From positions 1 through 63,501 of the forward strand of contig NZ_CAJXWY010000020.1 in the NCBI RefSeq assembly GCF_913062725.1: DNA of 63,501 nucleotides, read 5' to 3'. Below, in pieces: positions 17,430 to 29,265 of this stretch. Each line of letters opens with the position of its first letter. Positions within the stretch are counted from its first letter, which is position 1. This DNA comes from an uncultured Thiohalocapsa sp. (GTDB taxonomy: Bacteria; Pseudomonadota; Gammaproteobacteria; Chromatiales; Chromatiaceae). Position numbers and translations under genes: made by a program. The notes beneath the pieces were generated by a model. That model had not been told where the DNA came from. It did no database searches and was given only the letters and a program-made list of their open reading frames with translations.

Positions 17430-19490
17430 TTACATCAGATCCCGCGGGATCGCCTCGTCCCAGCTCTTTGCGAACACGCGTATGTCGCCTGCATAGGCGT
17501 CCAACGTCGCTCGAATCAGGAATGCCGTCACGGTGGACGTGAGGATGGTGCGGGTGACGGTGCGCGCAGACCAATCGGGGGCGCCATCGCCCCCCGGGCG
17601 CGCGAAGCTGCGCTCGTGCACCACCTCGCCGCGAACAGTCTCGTAGCGCTCATTCCGATAGCTCCAGCACTCTTTTACGTTACGGCTGAAGGTGAGGTCA
17701 ATGTCATCGAGACGCACACGCGCATCGTTATTGACCACATCCAGCGCCACCTCGTTGTTGGCCAGGTTGTGTCGGACCGTCCAATGCCGCTCCGCCGGCA
17801 CCAGCACGGTGTGGGGCGGCGCTGGTGCGGTACGCGGATCACCGAGGTCGCGCAGGGTGGCGTCCTCGGGCTTTGGCGTGCGTACCGGCAGCTGCAGCCG
17901 GCATCCCGCCGCATACAGGGTGAGCTGCACCGGCTGCGGGGAAGGCCATGCCAACGGGAAATAAGAGCTGGAAATCGCCAGCCGAATGCGATGGCCAGCA
18001 AAGAAGCGCTGACCGACGTCGTTGAGCGGTACCCGGACCCGGTAACGGCGCCCGGGCTCCAATGGCTGCGGCTGTGTGTGACCGTCCCGATGGGTGAGAT
18101 TCAGGACGCCGAAGGTGACGCGCGTGGCGCGATCATCCAGGCCGATGTCGGACAATCGCGCTGCGACCATGGCCACGGGCTGATCCGCTGCGAGCTCGAG
18201 CTCCAGCTCAGGCGCACCAAGAATGGAGACATCCTCGGTCAACGGCGCCGTATCGAACACCAGGGCACCACCGTCTTCCAGGCGCTGATCCGAAGGTAGA
18301 TCCGTGGTCTCGGCGTAGGAACACCATTTGCCGGCAAAGAGGCCGACGCTGAGGGGGCTTTTGATGCTGAGCTCGTCGCCGCCGCCGGTACTGCCGCCGT
18401 CGTCCGGCACCAAAGCGCCCGGGATGAGCCGATAGCCACGGCGCTCGATGTCGGGGCTGGGCCAGACGGTCTCGGCCACCCAGCGGCCGGTGGTCTCGGG
18501 CGAGAGGGGGTCGCGGCGATCTAGCATCCAGGCACGCAACATCGGGTCATCCCCGACGCCGCGCTCGATCCCCTTGAGCCAATGATCCCACCAGCGTACG
18601 CATTCGCCGAGGAAGTCGATGGCCGGTCCTGGACCGCCCATGTGCGGATACTTGTGTCCCCAGGGTCCAACGAGACCCCGTCGTGGCACCGACAGGTGCT
18701 GCAACAGCCGAAACACGGTATTGGAATAGCCGTCCGCCCAGCCACTGACCGCCATGACCGGAACCTGGATGGCGTCATAATCCTCACAGACAGACGCATG
18801 CGTCCAGAATGCTGTCCGGCGCTGGTGTTGTAGCCAGTGCTTGATCCACAGACCGCTGCCCTCGAGACGTTCCAGCCACATCTCCCGCCAGCGCTCTCCC
18901 ACCACCGCCGGGTCCGGCGGACAGGCATTGAAGCCGAACATGGTGGAGGCCCAGGACAGATTGTCCGTGAGCAGACAACCGCCCATGTAGTGCACATCGT
19001 CGGCGTAGCGGTCGTCTGAGGAGCAGACTGAAATGACCGCACCCAGCGCCGGCGGGCGCAACGCCGCGATCTGGAGGGCATTGAAGCCGCCCCAGGACAG
19101 CCCGAACAGCCCGACCTTACCGCTGCACCAGGGCTGGGCCGCGATCCAGCGCAGCACCTCCAGGCCGTCGTCCAGCTCACGCTGGAGATATTCGTCGCGC
19201 AGCAGGCCTTCCGAGTCACCACTGCCGCGCAGATCCACACGCACGCCGGCATAGCCGTGGCGGGCGAAGAAGCCGTGGATCTCGGCGTCGCGGATCGCCT
19301 TGTGGTCGCGCTTGCGGTAGGGGATGTACTCCAGCACCGCCGGCACCGGATGGTCCTGGGCATCCGGTGGCAGCCAGAGCTTGGCCGCCAGCGAGCAGCC
19401 GTCGGATAAGGTGATCCAGACATTGTCGATCACCCGTGGCTGCGCCGGCCGGATCTGCCCGGCGGCAGTTGCTTGGCCATGAGCTTGCAC
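17430..19490 (-). CDS. CocE/NonD-family (X-Pro dipeptidyl-peptidase S15-like) alpha/beta hydrolase
   Basis: About 686 residues. The N-terminal alpha/beta-hydrolase domain has YIPYRKRD, VDLRGSGDSEG and the nucleophile elbow GLSWGG (Ser about 132), then VSGWADGY and VGPWGHKYPH, supplying the acid and His regions. The C-terminal half is the beta-jellyroll characteristic of S15/CocE enzymes (ERHWTVRHNLANNE and similar). Family members cleave esters, amides or X-Pro peptides; the substrate here is unknown. The start is a GTG at 19490, with a perfect GGAGGT site 5 nt upstream; the longer ATG at 19559 has none. It stands alone, with the fba terminator upstream of it. Confidence 0.88.
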   Translation of the reverse strand: MQAHGQATAAGQIRPAQPRVIDNVWITLSDGCSLAAKLWLPPDAQDHPVPAVLEYIPYRKRDHKAIRDAEIHGFFARHGYAGVRVDLRGSGDSEGLLRDEYLQRELDDGLEVLRWIAAQPWCSGKVGLFGLSWGGFNALQIAALRPPALGAVISVCSSDDRYADDVHYMGGCLLTDNLSWASTMFGFNACPPDPAVVGERWREMWLERLEGSGLWIKHWLQHQRRTAFWTHASVCEDYDAIQVPVMAVSGWADGYSNTVFRLLQHLSVPRRGLVGPWGHKYPHMGGPGPAIDFLGECVRWWDHWLKGIERGVGDDPMLRAWMLDRRDPLSPETTGRWVAETVWPSPDIERRGYRLIPGALVPDDGGSTGGGDELSIKSPLSVGLFAGKWCSYAETTDLPSDQRLEDGGALVFDTAPLTEDVSILGAPELELELAADQPVAMVAARLSDIGLDDRATRVTFGVLNLTHRDGHTQPQPLEPGRRYRVRVPLNDVGQRFFAGHRIRLAISSSYFPLAWPSPQPVQLTLYAAGCRLQLPVRTPKPEDATLRDLGDPRTAPAPPHTVLVPAERHWTVRHNLANNEVALDVVNNDARVRLDDIDLTFSRNVKECWSYRNERYETVRGEVVHERSFARPGGDGAPDWSARTVTRTILTSTVTAFLIRATLDAYAGDIRVFAKSWDEAIPRDLM

Positions 19491-19584
19491 AGCTGACCTC
19501 CGATTCCGTCGACAGAGTGCTCTTCCCTTAAAGAGTAGCAATCGCTCCCGAGCCGGCATCGGCCGGCTGGGGGTCTAACCGGTG

Positions 19585-19613
19585 AATAAAAAAGGGCGCC
19601 GGGGCGCCCTTTG
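19585..19613 (-). terminator. rho-independent terminator after fba
   Basis: On the minus strand a stem AAAGGGCGCC / GGCGCCCTTT (19591-19612, 2-nt centre) runs directly into a T tract (TTTTTTATT). It lies 34 bp beyond the fba stop and closes the tkt-gap-pgk-pyk-fba operon. It is the best intrinsic terminator in the window. Confidence 0.9.
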
Positions 19614-19646
19614 CAAGATGCGCCGCTCCCTGCGGCGGCGGCACGT

Positions 19647-20711
19647 TTAGTTCACCTTCGGGTCCAGATCGCCCTTGGCGTAGCGGTCGGTCATGTCTTC
19701 CAGCGACAGAACCTTGATCTTGCTGGCGTTGCCGGCGGTACCGAAGGCCTCGTAGCGGGCCTTGCAGATCTCCTTCATGGCCTTGGTGGAGGCCGCGAGG
19801 TATTTGCGCGGGTCGAAGTTCTTCGGGTTCTCGGCGAGGTGCTTGCGGATGGCGCCGGTGGAGGCCATACGCAGGTCGGTGTCGATGTTGACCTTGCGAA
19901 CACCATTCTTGATGCCCTCGGCGATCTCCTCGACGGGCACACCGTAGGTCTCGCCCATGGCGCCGCCGAACTCATCGATGATCTTGAGCCACTCCTGCGG
20001 CACGCTGGAGGAACCGTGCATCACCAGGTGGGTATCCGGGATACGGGCGTGGATCTCGCGGATCCGCTGGATGGCGAGGATGTCGCCGGTCGGCGGGCGG
20101 GTGAACTTGTAGGCGCCGTGGCTGGTGCCGATGGCGATGGCCAGCGCATCGACGTGGGTGTCGGCGACGAACTTGGCCGCCTCTTCCGGGTCGGTCAGTA
20201 GCTGGTCGTGGGAGAGCTTGCCTTCGGCGCCGGAGCCATCCTCTTCACCGGCCATGCCCGACTCCAGCGAGCCGAGGCAGCCGAGCTCGCCCTCGACGGA
20301 GACGCCGCAGGCGTGGGCCATGTCCACCACCTGGCGGGTGACGCGGGCGTTGTAGTCGTAGTCCATCGGCGTCTTCATGTCTTCGCCGAGGGAGCCGTCC
20401 ATCATCACCGAGCTGAAGCCGAGCTGGATGGAGCGCTGGCAGACAGCCGGGGAGGAGCCGTGATCCTGGTGCATCACCACCGGGATGTGCGGCCACTCCT
20501 CGATGGCGGCGAGGATGAGGTGGCGTAGGAAGGGGGCGCCGGCGTATTTGCGCGCACCGGCGGAGGCCTGCACGATGACCGGGGAGTCGGTCTCGTCGGC
20601 GGCCTCCATGATGGCGCGCATCTGCTCCAAATTGTTGACGTTGAAGGCCGGGACGCCGTACTGATGCTCGGCGGCGTGGTCCAACAGCTGGCGGAGTGAA
20701 ATCAAGGCCAT
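19647..20711 (-). CDS. fba: class II fructose-bisphosphate aldolase (Calvin cycle type)
   Basis: 354 residues. Zinc-binding class II aldolase motifs are visible: [61 protein letters not shown] and [13 protein letters not shown]. The long form with the insert after [10 protein letters not shown] is the class IIB type found as cbbA in autotrophs. It splits fructose 1,6-bisphosphate, or condenses sedoheptulose bisphosphate, in glycolysis and the Calvin cycle. It is the last gene of the minus-strand carbon operon, 58 bp after pyk, and is followed by a clear terminator. Confidence 0.97.
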   Translation of the reverse strand: MALISLRQLLDHAAEHQYGVPAFNVNNLEQMRAIMEAADETDSPVIVQASAGARKYAGAPFLRHLILAAIEEWPHIPVVMHQDHGSSPAVCQRSIQLGFSSVMMDGSLGEDMKTPMDYDYNARVTRQVVDMAHACGVSVEGELGCLGSLESGMAGEEDGSGAEGKLSHDQLLTDPEEAAKFVADTHVDALAIAIGTSHGAYKFTRPPTGDILAIQRIREIHARIPDTHLVMHGSSSVPQEWLKIIDEFGGAMGETYGVPVEEIAEGIKNGVRKVNIDTDLRMASTGAIRKHLAENPKNFDPRKYLAASTKAMKEICKARYEAFGTAGNASKIKVLSLEDMTDRYAKGDLDPKVN

Positions 20712-20769
20712 GGGGGCTCTCCTGTGTCGCTGAGTGAGTGTTGCGGGTGGAAGTGGGGCGGTGCTCGCC

Positions 20770-22212
20770 TCAGTCGCCGGCGAGGCGTTTGTGCTCGCCG
20801 ACGCGCATGATCTTCATGATATTGGTTTGTCCCTCCACGCCGCCGCGGTCGCCCTTGGTGATGATCACCAGGTCGCCAGCGACGACGGTGCCCTGTCGCA
20901 GCAGCTCTTCGATAACCTCGCGATTGACCTCGTGTATGTTCGTTGAGGCTACGTCGAAGTTTATCGGGTAGACGCCGCGATAAAGCGTTACTTTTCTGCG
21001 GGTATGGACGAAGCGCGTCAGGGCATAAATGGGGATGCCGGTGTTGAGCCGCGACATCCACTTGACCGTGGCGCCCGATTCCGTCAACGCCGCGACGGCC
21101 TTCACCCCGAGGTGGTTGGCGGCGTACATGGCGGACATGGCGATGGCTTCATCCACGCGGCGGAAGCGGGTATCAAGCCGGTGGCGGGACTTGCGGCGGT
21201 AGTTTTCGGACTCGGCACAAATGCGGTCCATGGCCGCGACCACCTTGGCGGGGTACTTGCCCACGGAGCTTTCCGCCGACAGCATCACGGCATCGGTGCC
21301 GTCGAGGACGGCGTTGGCCACGTCGAACACTTCGGCTCGCGTGGGGATGGGGTTGTCGATCATCGACTGCATCATCTGCGTGGCGGTGATGACCACGCAG
21401 TCGAGATCGCGCGCTTCGCTGATGAGGCGCTTCTGCACCGCCGGCAGCTCGGCGTCGCCGATCTCGACCCCAAGATCGCCGCGGGCGACCATGATGACGT
21501 CGGACGCCTTGATGATCTCTGTGGCCTGCTCCAGGGCCTCGGCACGCTCGATCTTGGCGACGATGCCGCCCTTGCCACCCGCTCGGTTGAAGAGCTGGCG
21601 CGCAAGGTGGACGTCGTCCGGACTGCGGACGAAGGAGACCGCCAAATAGTCCGCCTCCATCTCGGCGGCGAAGGCGATATCCGCCTTGTCCTTGTCCGTC
21701 AGCGCCGGCGCAGACAGGCCACCACCACGCTTGTTGATGCCCTTGTTGTTGGAGAGCTTGCCGCCGAGCAGCACGCTGCACCTGATGCTGCGCCCGGCGA
21801 TTTCGCTGACTTCCAGCTCGATGGCGCCATCGTCCAGCAGCAGCTGATCGCCCGGCATCAGATCGTCGGCGAGTCCGGCGTAGGTGCAGCCGACACGCGC
21901 GTGATTCCCCGAGTCCAGCGGACAATCGAGGTCGATGGCGAAGGGATCGCCCGGGGCCAGCTCGATGCTGTCGCCCTCGAACCGGCCGATGCGGATTTTC
22001 GGACCCTGCAGATCCACGAGCACACCCAGGGGGTGCTTCATGGCCTTCGCCACGGCGCGCACCCGCTCCACCCGCTTGCGCTGGCGCTCATGGGTGTCAT
22101 GGGACATATTGAGCCGCGCCATGTTGAGGCCGGCGGCGACCATGTCCTCCAACACACCCGGCGGGTCGGTGGCGGGGCCGAGGGTGGCGACGATCTTGGT
22201 TCTGCGGGGCAT
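20770..22212 (-). CDS. pyk: pyruvate kinase
   Basis: 480 residues from the chosen ATG at 22212 ([17 protein letters not shown], the normal N-terminus); in-frame ATGs at 22260 and 22287 add non-conserved residues, and none of the three has a strong ribosome site. Conserved parts are [19 protein letters not shown], the active-site [13 protein letters not shown], and ATQMMQSMI with NPIPTRAEV. It converts PEP and ADP to pyruvate and ATP. The gene between pgk and fba is a common arrangement in autotrophic gammaproteobacteria. Confidence 0.96.
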   Translation of the reverse strand: MPRRTKIVATLGPATDPPGVLEDMVAAGLNMARLNMSHDTHERQRKRVERVRAVAKAMKHPLGVLVDLQGPKIRIGRFEGDSIELAPGDPFAIDLDCPLDSGNHARVGCTYAGLADDLMPGDQLLLDDGAIELEVSEIAGRSIRCSVLLGGKLSNNKGINKRGGGLSAPALTDKDKADIAFAAEMEADYLAVSFVRSPDDVHLARQLFNRAGGKGGIVAKIERAEALEQATEIIKASDVIMVARGDLGVEIGDAELPAVQKRLISEARDLDCVVITATQMMQSMIDNPIPTRAEVFDVANAVLDGTDAVMLSAESSVGKYPAKVVAAMDRICAESENYRRKSRHRLDTRFRRVDEAIAMSAMYAANHLGVKAVAALTESGATVKWMSRLNTGIPIYALTRFVHTRRKVTLYRGVYPINFDVASTNIHEVNREVIEELLRQGTVVAGDLVIITKGDRGGVEGQTNIMKIMRVGEHKRLAGD

Positions 22213-22301
22213 GTTCGGGGACGTCACGCGTGTCGAAGGGCGAAGAAGGGGCGCGAGCATCGACGGGTATTCCCCCGACACTCGCAACTCGAACCGCGAG
22301 C

Positions 22302-23483
22302 CTAGTCCTTCGCCCTCGCTTCCAGCATGGCCACCGCAGGTAGCGTCTTGCCCTCCAGAAACTCGAGGAAGGCGCCGCCGGCGGTGGAGATGTACGACAC
22401 TTTGTCGTAGATGTCGTACTTCTGGATGGCGGCGATGGTGTCGCCGCCGCCGGCGAGCGTGAAGGCGTCGGTCTCGGCGATGGCCATGGAGACGGTCTTG
22501 GTGCCTTCGCCGAACTGATCGAACTCGAACACGCCCACCGGGCCGTTCCAGACCACGGTGCCGGCTTGACTGATGATGTCGGCGAGCGCCTTGGCGCTGT
22601 CCGGGCCGATGTCGAAGATCATGTCGTCGTCGGCGACCTCACCCACTGTCTTCTGTACGGCCGGCTCGTTTTCGTCGAATTGCTTGCCGACCACGACATC
22701 GGTGGCGATCGGAATCGTGGCACCGGCGGCCTCGGCTTTTTGCATCAGATCCTTGGCGGTGGCGACCAGATCCGCCTCATACAGGGATTTGCCGACGTTG
22801 TGCCCGGCGGCCTTGATGAAGGTGTTGGCGATGCCGCCGCCCACCACCAGCTGATCGACCTTGGTGGACAGGGACTCCAGCACGGTGAGCTTGGTGGAAA
22901 CCTTGGAGCCGCCGACGATGGCGACCATGGGCCGCTTCGGCTCCGCAAGCGCCTTGTTCAGCGCCTCCAGTTCCTCGGCCAGCAGCAGGCCGGCGCAGGC
23001 GACGGGCGCGAACTTGCCGGCGCCGTGGGTGGAGGCCTGGGCCCGATGGGCGGTGCCGAAGGCGTCCATCACATACACATCGCACAGCGCCGCATACTGC
23101 CTGGCGAGGTCCTCGTTGTCTTTCTTCTCGCCCTTGTTGAAGCGCACGTTCTCCAGCAGCACCAGCTCGCCCTCGGCCACCTCGGGGGCTGTCTCCAGGT
23201 AATGCTTCACCAGGCGCACCTCGCGGCCCATCTTCTCACTGAGATCCGCCGCCACGGGTGCCAGCGAGTCCTCTTCGGAGTACACGCCCTCCTCCGGGCG
23301 ACCGAGATGGGACATGACCATGACCTTGGCGCCGGCCGCCAGGCAATGCTCGAACGTGGGCAGGGAGGCCTTGATGCGGGCGTCGGAGGTGACCTTGCCG
23401 TTCTTGACCGGAACGTTGAGGTCGGAGCGGATCAGCACCCGCTTGCCGGCGAGATCCAGGTCGGTGAGCTTGGTGAAGGACAT
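22302..23483 (-). CDS. pgk: phosphoglycerate kinase
   Basis: 393 residues. The N-terminal [57 protein letters not shown] and [13 protein letters not shown], the hinge [11 protein letters not shown], and the nucleotide-binding [11 protein letters not shown] and [10 protein letters not shown] are all canonical. The start at 23483 gives [10 protein letters not shown] with a GAGG site 9 nt upstream; an upstream ATG at 23501 has none. It lies downstream of gap, separated by a spacer carrying a perfect 15-bp inverted repeat. Confidence 0.97.
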   Translation of the reverse strand: MSFTKLTDLDLAGKRVLIRSDLNVPVKNGKVTSDARIKASLPTFEHCLAAGAKVMVMSHLGRPEEGVYSEEDSLAPVAADLSEKMGREVRLVKHYLETAPEVAEGELVLLENVRFNKGEKKDNEDLARQYAALCDVYVMDAFGTAHRAQASTHGAGKFAPVACAGLLLAEELEALNKALAEPKRPMVAIVGGSKVSTKLTVLESLSTKVDQLVVGGGIANTFIKAAGHNVGKSLYEADLVATAKDLMQKAEAAGATIPIATDVVVGKQFDENEPAVQKTVGEVADDDMIFDIGPDSAKALADIISQAGTVVWNGPVGVFEFDQFGEGTKTVSMAIAETDAFTLAGGGDTIAAIQKYDIYDKVSYISTAGGAFLEFLEGKTLPAVAMLEARAKD

Positions 23484-23579
23484 GTGTCGTGCCTCGTTCA
23501 ATGGTGTGGTTGTCTCAAGCGATCTGGAAACCGACGGTGCGCTTTCCGCATCGCTCGGGTGAGCGCCGCGGCACCGGGT

Positions 23580-23619
23580 GCTGGGTGCCGGGCGGATTGC
23601 CCAGCGCCCGGCACCCAGC
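23580..23619 (-). repeat. perfect 15-bp inverted repeat between gap and pgk
   Basis: Arms GCTGGGTGCCGGGCG (23580-23594) and its exact reverse complement (23605-23619) flank a 10-nt loop, between the gap stop (23637) and the pgk start (23483). There is no T tract, so it is more likely an mRNA-stabilising or processing hairpin that adjusts gap:pgk expression than a terminator. Confidence 0.8.
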
Positions 23620-23636
23620 CCCGGGGCCCTAGCGCG

Positions 23637-24644
<1,008 letters not shown>

Positions 24645-24763
24645 TTACTCCTGATGTAGAGGAAGGTTTGGAAAGCAGCTGCTCTCAGAGGCGAGCGTCG
24701 TCAGCGTCGAGCAACGAGGAAGCATTGTCGTTCCTCGCCCCCCCGTGACTCGCGACGCGACAC

Positions 24764-26776
24764 TCAAAGAAGACTGTTGACGGCGTCGACGACGGCCTCG
24801 GCGGTAACACCCAGGGCCTTGTAGACGTCGGGCGCCGGTGCGGACTCGCCGAAGGTGTCGACACCCACTACCTTGCCGTGCATACCGACGTATTTGGGCC
24901 AGAGGCTCGAGACACCCGCCTCGACGGCGACGCGAACGGGCACCGTCTCCGGCAGCACCATAGCCCGGTAAGCGGCGTCCTGGGCGTCGAAGGTATCCAT
25001 GGACGGCATGGAGACGACGCGAATCTTGCGCCCTTCGGCGGCGAGTTGCTCGGCGGCCTTCACCGCCAGCTCCACCTCGGTGCCGGTGCCGATGATGATA
25101 GCCTCCGGCAGGCCATCGCACTCTTTCAGCACGTAGGCGCCGCGCTCGATATTGTGGATCTGATCGTCTGTGCGCGGCATGTGCGGGGCGCCCTGGCGGG
25201 AGAAGATCAGGGCCGTCGGGCCACCGCTGCGCTGCAGCGCCAGCTTCCAGGCGACGGCGCTCTCGACGGCGTCACACGGGCGCCAGGTGGACATGCGCGG
25301 GGTCAGGCGCAGAATGGATACCTGCTCCACCGGCTGGTGGGTGGGACCATCCTCGCCGAGACCGATGGAGTCGTGGGTGTAGACGAAGATCGGGTTGATC
25401 TTCATCAGCGCCGCCATGCGTACCGCATTACGGGCATATTCCATGAACATCAGGAAGGTGGCGCCGTAGGGCTTGAAGCCGCCATGCAGTGTGATGCCGT
25501 TCATGACGGCGGACATGCCGAATTCGCGCACGCCGTAATAGACGTAGTTGCCCGATGCGTCCGTGGGCTTGATGCCCTTGGCTCCGGACCACAACGTCAG
25601 ATTCGAGCCGGCGAGATCGGCCGAGCCGCCGAGCAGCTCGGGCAGCAGCGGGCCATAACCGTTGAGCGCCTGCTGCGACGCCTTGCGGGTGGCGACCTTC
25701 TCGCCTTTTTCGTTGATGGCCTGGATGAACGCCCGGGCCTTGGCATCGAAGTCCGCGGGCAGCTCGCCCGCCAGGCGGCGCTCGAGCTCGGCCGCCTCGG
25801 CGGGGAACTCGGCCTTGTAGGCGGCGAGCTTCTGTTGCCATGCCTGCTCCGCCACGGCACCACGCTCGCGGGCGTCCCAAGCCTGGTAGACGGCATCGGG
25901 CACCTCGAAGGGGGCATGCGTCCAGCCGAGCGCTTCGCGCGTCAGGGCAATCTCGTCATCACCCAGGGGGGCGCCATGGCACTCTTCTTTCCCCTGCTTG
26001 TTCGGCGCGCCGAAGCCGATGATGGTCTGGCAACAGATAAGCGATGGCTTGTCGGTGACAGCCTGCGCTTCCTCGATGGCGGCTTTCACCGCTTCCGGGT
26101 CATGCCCGTCCACTTCGGGGATGACGTGCCAGTTGTAGGCTTCGAAGCGCTTCGGGGTGTCGTCCAGGAACCAGGCGGGCACATCGCCGTGGCCGCGCAC
26201 CTCGCCGTCGATGGAAATGTTGTTATCGTCGTAGAAGGCGATCAGCTTGCCGAGACCCAGTGCCCCGGCCAGAGAGCAGGATTCGTGGGAGATGCCCTCC
26301 ATCAGGCAGCCGTCGCCGAGGAACACGTAGGTGTAGTGGTCGACGATCTCGTGACCGGGCTTGTTGAACTGCGCAGCGAGCACCTTCTCGGCCAGCGCCA
26401 TGCCGACGCCGTTGCTGATGCCCTGCCCGAGCGGGCCGGTGGTGGTCTCGACGCCGGGGGCATAGCCGTATTCGGGATGACCCGGGGTCTTGGAGTGCAG
26501 CTGGCGGAACTGCTTGAGATCTTCGATGCCAACACCGTAGCCGCTCAGGTGCAGCAGCGAGTAGATCAGCATCGAGCCATGACCGTTGGAGAGTACGAAG
26601 CGATCGCGGTCTGGCCAGTCGGGATTCGCCGGGTTGTGCTTCATGAAGTCGTTCCAGAGCACCTCGGCGATATCCGCCATGCCCATGGGGGCGCCCGGAT
26701 GCCCGGACTTGGCCTTCTGCACGGCGTCCATGCTGAGCGCGCGGATGGCGTTCGCGAGTTCTTTGCGTGAAGACAT
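24764..26776 (-). CDS. tkt: transketolase
   Basis: 670 residues. Conserved elements: [38 protein letters not shown], the thiamine-diphosphate motif [18 protein letters not shown], the pyrimidine domain [17 protein letters not shown] and [19 protein letters not shown]. It moves two-carbon units in the Calvin and pentose phosphate cycles. The ATG at 26776 is preceded by GAGGAG with 8-nt spacing; the open frame continues to 27037 but upstream residues are not transketolase-like. It is the first gene of the minus-strand carbon operon. Confidence 0.98.
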   Translation of the reverse strand: MSSRKELANAIRALSMDAVQKAKSGHPGAPMGMADIAEVLWNDFMKHNPANPDWPDRDRFVLSNGHGSMLIYSLLHLSGYGVGIEDLKQFRQLHSKTPGHPEYGYAPGVETTTGPLGQGISNGVGMALAEKVLAAQFNKPGHEIVDHYTYVFLGDGCLMEGISHESCSLAGALGLGKLIAFYDDNNISIDGEVRGHGDVPAWFLDDTPKRFEAYNWHVIPEVDGHDPEAVKAAIEEAQAVTDKPSLICCQTIIGFGAPNKQGKEECHGAPLGDDEIALTREALGWTHAPFEVPDAVYQAWDARERGAVAEQAWQQKLAAYKAEFPAEAAELERRLAGELPADFDAKARAFIQAINEKGEKVATRKASQQALNGYGPLLPELLGGSADLAGSNLTLWSGAKGIKPTDASGNYVYYGVREFGMSAVMNGITLHGGFKPYGATFLMFMEYARNAVRMAALMKINPIFVYTHDSIGLGEDGPTHQPVEQVSILRLTPRMSTWRPCDAVESAVAWKLALQRSGGPTALIFSRQGAPHMPRTDDQIHNIERGAYVLKECDGLPEAIIIGTGTEVELAVKAAEQLAAEGRKIRVVSMPSMDTFDAQDAAYRAMVLPETVPVRVAVEAGVSSLWPKYVGMHGKVVGVDTFGESAPAPDVYKALGVTAEAVVDAVNSLL

Positions 26777-27260
26777 AAGGATCTCTCCTCGGTCGGTTTT
26801 GTGAGTGCGATCGGGTAGGAGCGTGATCGCCCGCGCAGCGGCTTGGTCCGACGCCTGACCCCGGATGTGTCGGGCGCGGCGCATGGGCCTGGCGGTGGAC
26901 CCATGCCCGGAGTCGGGGCCGGCGGCCGGCGGGGGCTCTCGTGATGGGCGGCAACGAACCTCGCGGCTGCGCTGTGACCGAGCCCAAGCCACCACCGGCA
27001 TTCGTGCCGCCGGCGGCTCGGGCGCTAATATCCTCACGCCCGGGCAGTGGCGTCGCGCATGAGGGTCTGTAGGATTTTCTGGATCGCGTATTCTTGCGCA
27101 AAAAGCGCGGTTTAGCCAGAAGCCAACGTCGCAGCGGGCGACGCAACCTTCATAACTTTCTAATATTAAGGATTTCCCTCGACTATAAGCAAGTCGCGCC
27201 GCCGGTGCACCCTCGCGCGGGCCTCACACGCCGCCTGGCAGGCATGCGCCGTGCCTGAGC
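26777..27260 (-). promoter_or_regulatory. tkt operon upstream region
   Basis: 484 bp without a convincing gene, between tkt and the thioredoxin-fold gene. The part 26777-27060 is GC-rich and featureless; 27090-27190 is distinctly AT-rich and is the likely regulatory/promoter zone for the minus-strand carbon operon. Within it lies the dyad described separately at 27147-27171. No -35/-10 pair stands out. Confidence 0.45.
27147..27171 (-). promoter_or_regulatory. candidate LysR-type (CbbR-like) operator dyad
   Basis: On the minus strand the arms CCTTAAT and ATGAAGG (6 of 7 positions symmetric) are separated by 11 nt, giving a T-N11-A core inside a dyad, the form recognised by LysR-type regulators. 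It lies in the only AT-rich patch upstream of the Calvin-type tkt operon. No cbbR gene is in the window, and the site is about 370 bp from the tkt start, so assignment to CbbR is inference. Confidence 0.35.
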
Positions 27261-27821
27261 TCAAGCCGCATCGCGCCACTTGATGGAGCAGCCGACACTC
27301 GGGATCTGCTCAGCCGGGCCCTGGCCCGTCTCGGCCACCTGCCGCATGCCGAGAAAGAGATCGCGGCGCACATCCGCAGGCGCCGTTTCCTTGCGGCTGG
27401 CGTCCAGACGGCCGCGATACTGCAGACCCAAGTCCGCGTTGTAGCCGAAAAAGTCCGGCGTGCACACCGCACCATAAGCCTTGGCGATCGCCTGCGTCTC
27501 GTCGAGCAGATACGGGAAAGGGAAACCGTGCTCGGCGGCCACTTGCCGCATGTTCGCAAACGAGTCCTCCGGATAATCCGCCGGGTCGTTGGACATGATG
27601 GCCACCGAGCCGATGCCGAGTGCGGCGAGGTCGCGCGTGTCGCGCACGATGCGCTCTCGCACCGCCTGCACATACGGGCAGTGGTTGCAGATGAACATCA
27701 CCAGCAAGCCCTTCGGCCCTGTGCATGCGTCACGCGTCCACGTCTTGCCGTCGACGCCGGGCAGCGAGAAATCCGGGGCGGGCTGGCCGAAGTCGCAGAC
27801 GGGGGTTTCGAGGGATACCAT
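27261..27821 (-). CDS. thioredoxin-fold (AhpC/TSA-like) protein
   Basis: About 186 residues. The pattern FGQPAPDFSLPGVDGKTW, then LLVMFICNHCPYVQAVRERI with a CxxC (CNHC), then IMSNDPADYPEDSFANMRQV and CTPDFFGYN, matches the widespread 'thioredoxin family/redoxin' group with an NHCPYV active site. It is probably a cytoplasmic thiol oxidoreductase of unknown substrate. AGGAGG lies 2 nt before the first ATG (27824) and 5 nt before the second (27821), favouring the second. It is a single minus-strand gene divergent from metK. Confidence 0.88.
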   Translation of the reverse strand: MVSLETPVCDFGQPAPDFSLPGVDGKTWTRDACTGPKGLLVMFICNHCPYVQAVRERIVRDTRDLAALGIGSVAIMSNDPADYPEDSFANMRQVAAEHGFPFPYLLDETQAIAKAYGAVCTPDFFGYNADLGLQYRGRLDASRKETAPADVRRDLFLGMRQVAETGQGPAEQIPSVGCSIKWRDAA

Positions 27822-27938
27822 CATGGCCTCCTAGAGCGCAGATTCGGTTGAAAAATACACCCCCATGGTACCCGAACGCGCGGCGACGGGAACCCCGGAG
27901 ACTGACGTCGGCACCTGTTAATCGTCCTCGGGCTCGGT

Positions 27939-27944
27939 TAGTAT
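27939..27944 (+). promoter_or_regulatory. weak candidate metK promoter (-10 box)
   Basis: TAGTAT at 27939-27944 with TGTTAA 17 bp upstream is the only reasonable sigma-70-like pair in the 217 bp between the thioredoxin-fold gene and metK. The -35 fit is poor. No SAM or SAH riboswitch fold was recognised here, unlike upstream of ahcY. Confidence 0.25.
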
Positions 27945-28038
27945 GGTGGACTCTCGACCGCCGCACTCCCACGCGGCAACGCTTCTTCTCACCGCACCAA
28001 CAGCAACAAAGCGCGCCTGGGGGCGCCCGCATCTCGCT

Positions 28039-29208
28039 ATGTCAAACGAACTGCTCTTCACGTCCGAATCCGTCTCCGAAGGCCATCCCGACAAGGTGGC
28101 GGACCAGATCTCCGACGCGATCCTCGACGACATCCTGGCCAAGGATCCCAATCCCGGCGCCGCCCGCGTCGCCTGTGAAACCATGATCAAAACCGGCGCG
28201 GTGATCGTCGCCGGCGAGATCACCACTGACCACCATGTGGACTTCGACAACCTGGCACGCGCGGTGGTGAACGACATCGGCTACGACCGCTCCGAGGTCG
28301 GCTTCGACGGCCACACCTGTGCCGTGATGTCGCTGGTGGGCAAGCAGTCTGCGGATATCGCCCAGGGTGTGGACCGCAAGAGCCCTGAAGAGCAGGGTGC
28401 CGGCGACCAGGGTCTCATGTTCGGCTACGCCACCAACGAAACCGACGTGCTGATGCCCGCCCCCATCACCTTCGCGCATCGCCTGGTGGAGCGTCAGTCG
28501 GAAGTCCGCAAGAACAAGACGCTGCCCTGGCTGCGGCCCGACGCCAAGAGCCAGGTCACCATGCGCTACCGCGACGGCGCGGTGGTGGGAGTGGACGCTC
28601 TGGTGCTGTCCACGCAGCACGATCCCGACGTGGCCCAGCAGCAGATCCACGAGGCGGTGATGGAGACCATCATCCTGCCCGTGATCCCCAAGGAGTGGAT
28701 CCACAGCGATACCAAGATCCACATCAACCCCACGGGGCAGTTCATCATCGGCGGCCCCGTCGGCGACTGCGGTCTCACCGGGCGTAAGATCATCGTCGAC
28801 ACCTACGGCGGCATGGCCCGCCACGGCGGCGGCGCCTTCTCCGGCAAGGACCCCTCGAAGGTGGACCGCTCCGCCGCCTATGCCGGTCGCTATGTGGCCA
28901 AGAACATCGTCGCCGCCGGTCTCGCCGACCGCTGCGAGATCCAGGTCTCCTATGCCATCGGCGTCGCCGAGCCCACGTCCATCAGCGTCGAGACCTTCGG
29001 CACCGCCAAGGTCGATGAGAACCGCATCGCCATGCTGGTGCGCGAGTTCTTCGATCTGCGCCCCTATGGCCTGATCCAGATGCTGAACCTGGTCAAGCCC
29101 ATCTACCGTAAGACCGCCGCCTACGGCCACTTCGGCCGCGAGCTGCCGGAGTTCTCCTGGGAGGCCACCGACAAGGCCGAGCAGCTGCGGGACGCGGCGG
29201 GCCTCTAA
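28039..29208 (+). CDS. metK: S-adenosylmethionine synthetase
   Basis: 389 residues. [20 protein letters not shown] at the start, [12 protein letters not shown] (about 118-129), [40 protein letters not shown] with [16 protein letters not shown], and a [11 protein letters not shown] end are all canonical. It makes SAM from methionine and ATP. The ATG at 28039 gives the family N-terminus; the upstream ATG at 27943 would add 32 unrelated residues. It heads a plus-strand neighbourhood with ahcY and metF, the SAM regeneration cycle. Confidence 0.98.
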   Translation: MSNELLFTSESVSEGHPDKVADQISDAILDDILAKDPNPGAARVACETMIKTGAVIVAGEITTDHHVDFDNLARAVVNDIGYDRSEVGFDGHTCAVMSLVGKQSADIAQGVDRKSPEEQGAGDQGLMFGYATNETDVLMPAPITFAHRLVERQSEVRKNKTLPWLRPDAKSQVTMRYRDGAVVGVDALVLSTQHDPDVAQQQIHEAVMETIILPVIPKEWIHSDTKIHINPTGQFIIGGPVGDCGLTGRKIIVDTYGGMARHGGGAFSGKDPSKVDRSAAYAGRYVAKNIVAAGLADRCEIQVSYAIGVAEPTSISVETFGTAKVDENRIAMLVREFFDLRPYGLIQMLNLVKPIYRKTAAYGHFGRELPEFSWEATDKAEQLRDAAGL

Positions 29209-29235
29209 GCGCGCCAATCAAGCCCCGCTGACCCT

Positions 29236-29265
29236 CTGGCCCCCACGCCGGCGCGCGGGGGCCAG
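29236..29265 (+). terminator. GC-rich hairpin downstream of metK
   Basis: Perfect 9-bp stem CTGGCCCCC / GGGGGCCAG with a 12-nt loop, 28 bp after the metK stop. There is no uridine tract, so it is either a 3' end stabiliser or a weak/Rho-assisted terminator. The rest of the 352-bp metK-purT gap holds a TATACT -10-like box at 29510-29515 and nothing else I can identify. Confidence 0.4.

Noticed and set aside
27825..28038. A SAM or SAH riboswitch upstream of metK
   Set aside because: I looked for the SAM-I/II and SAH core sequences and saw none; only a weak promoter-like pair.
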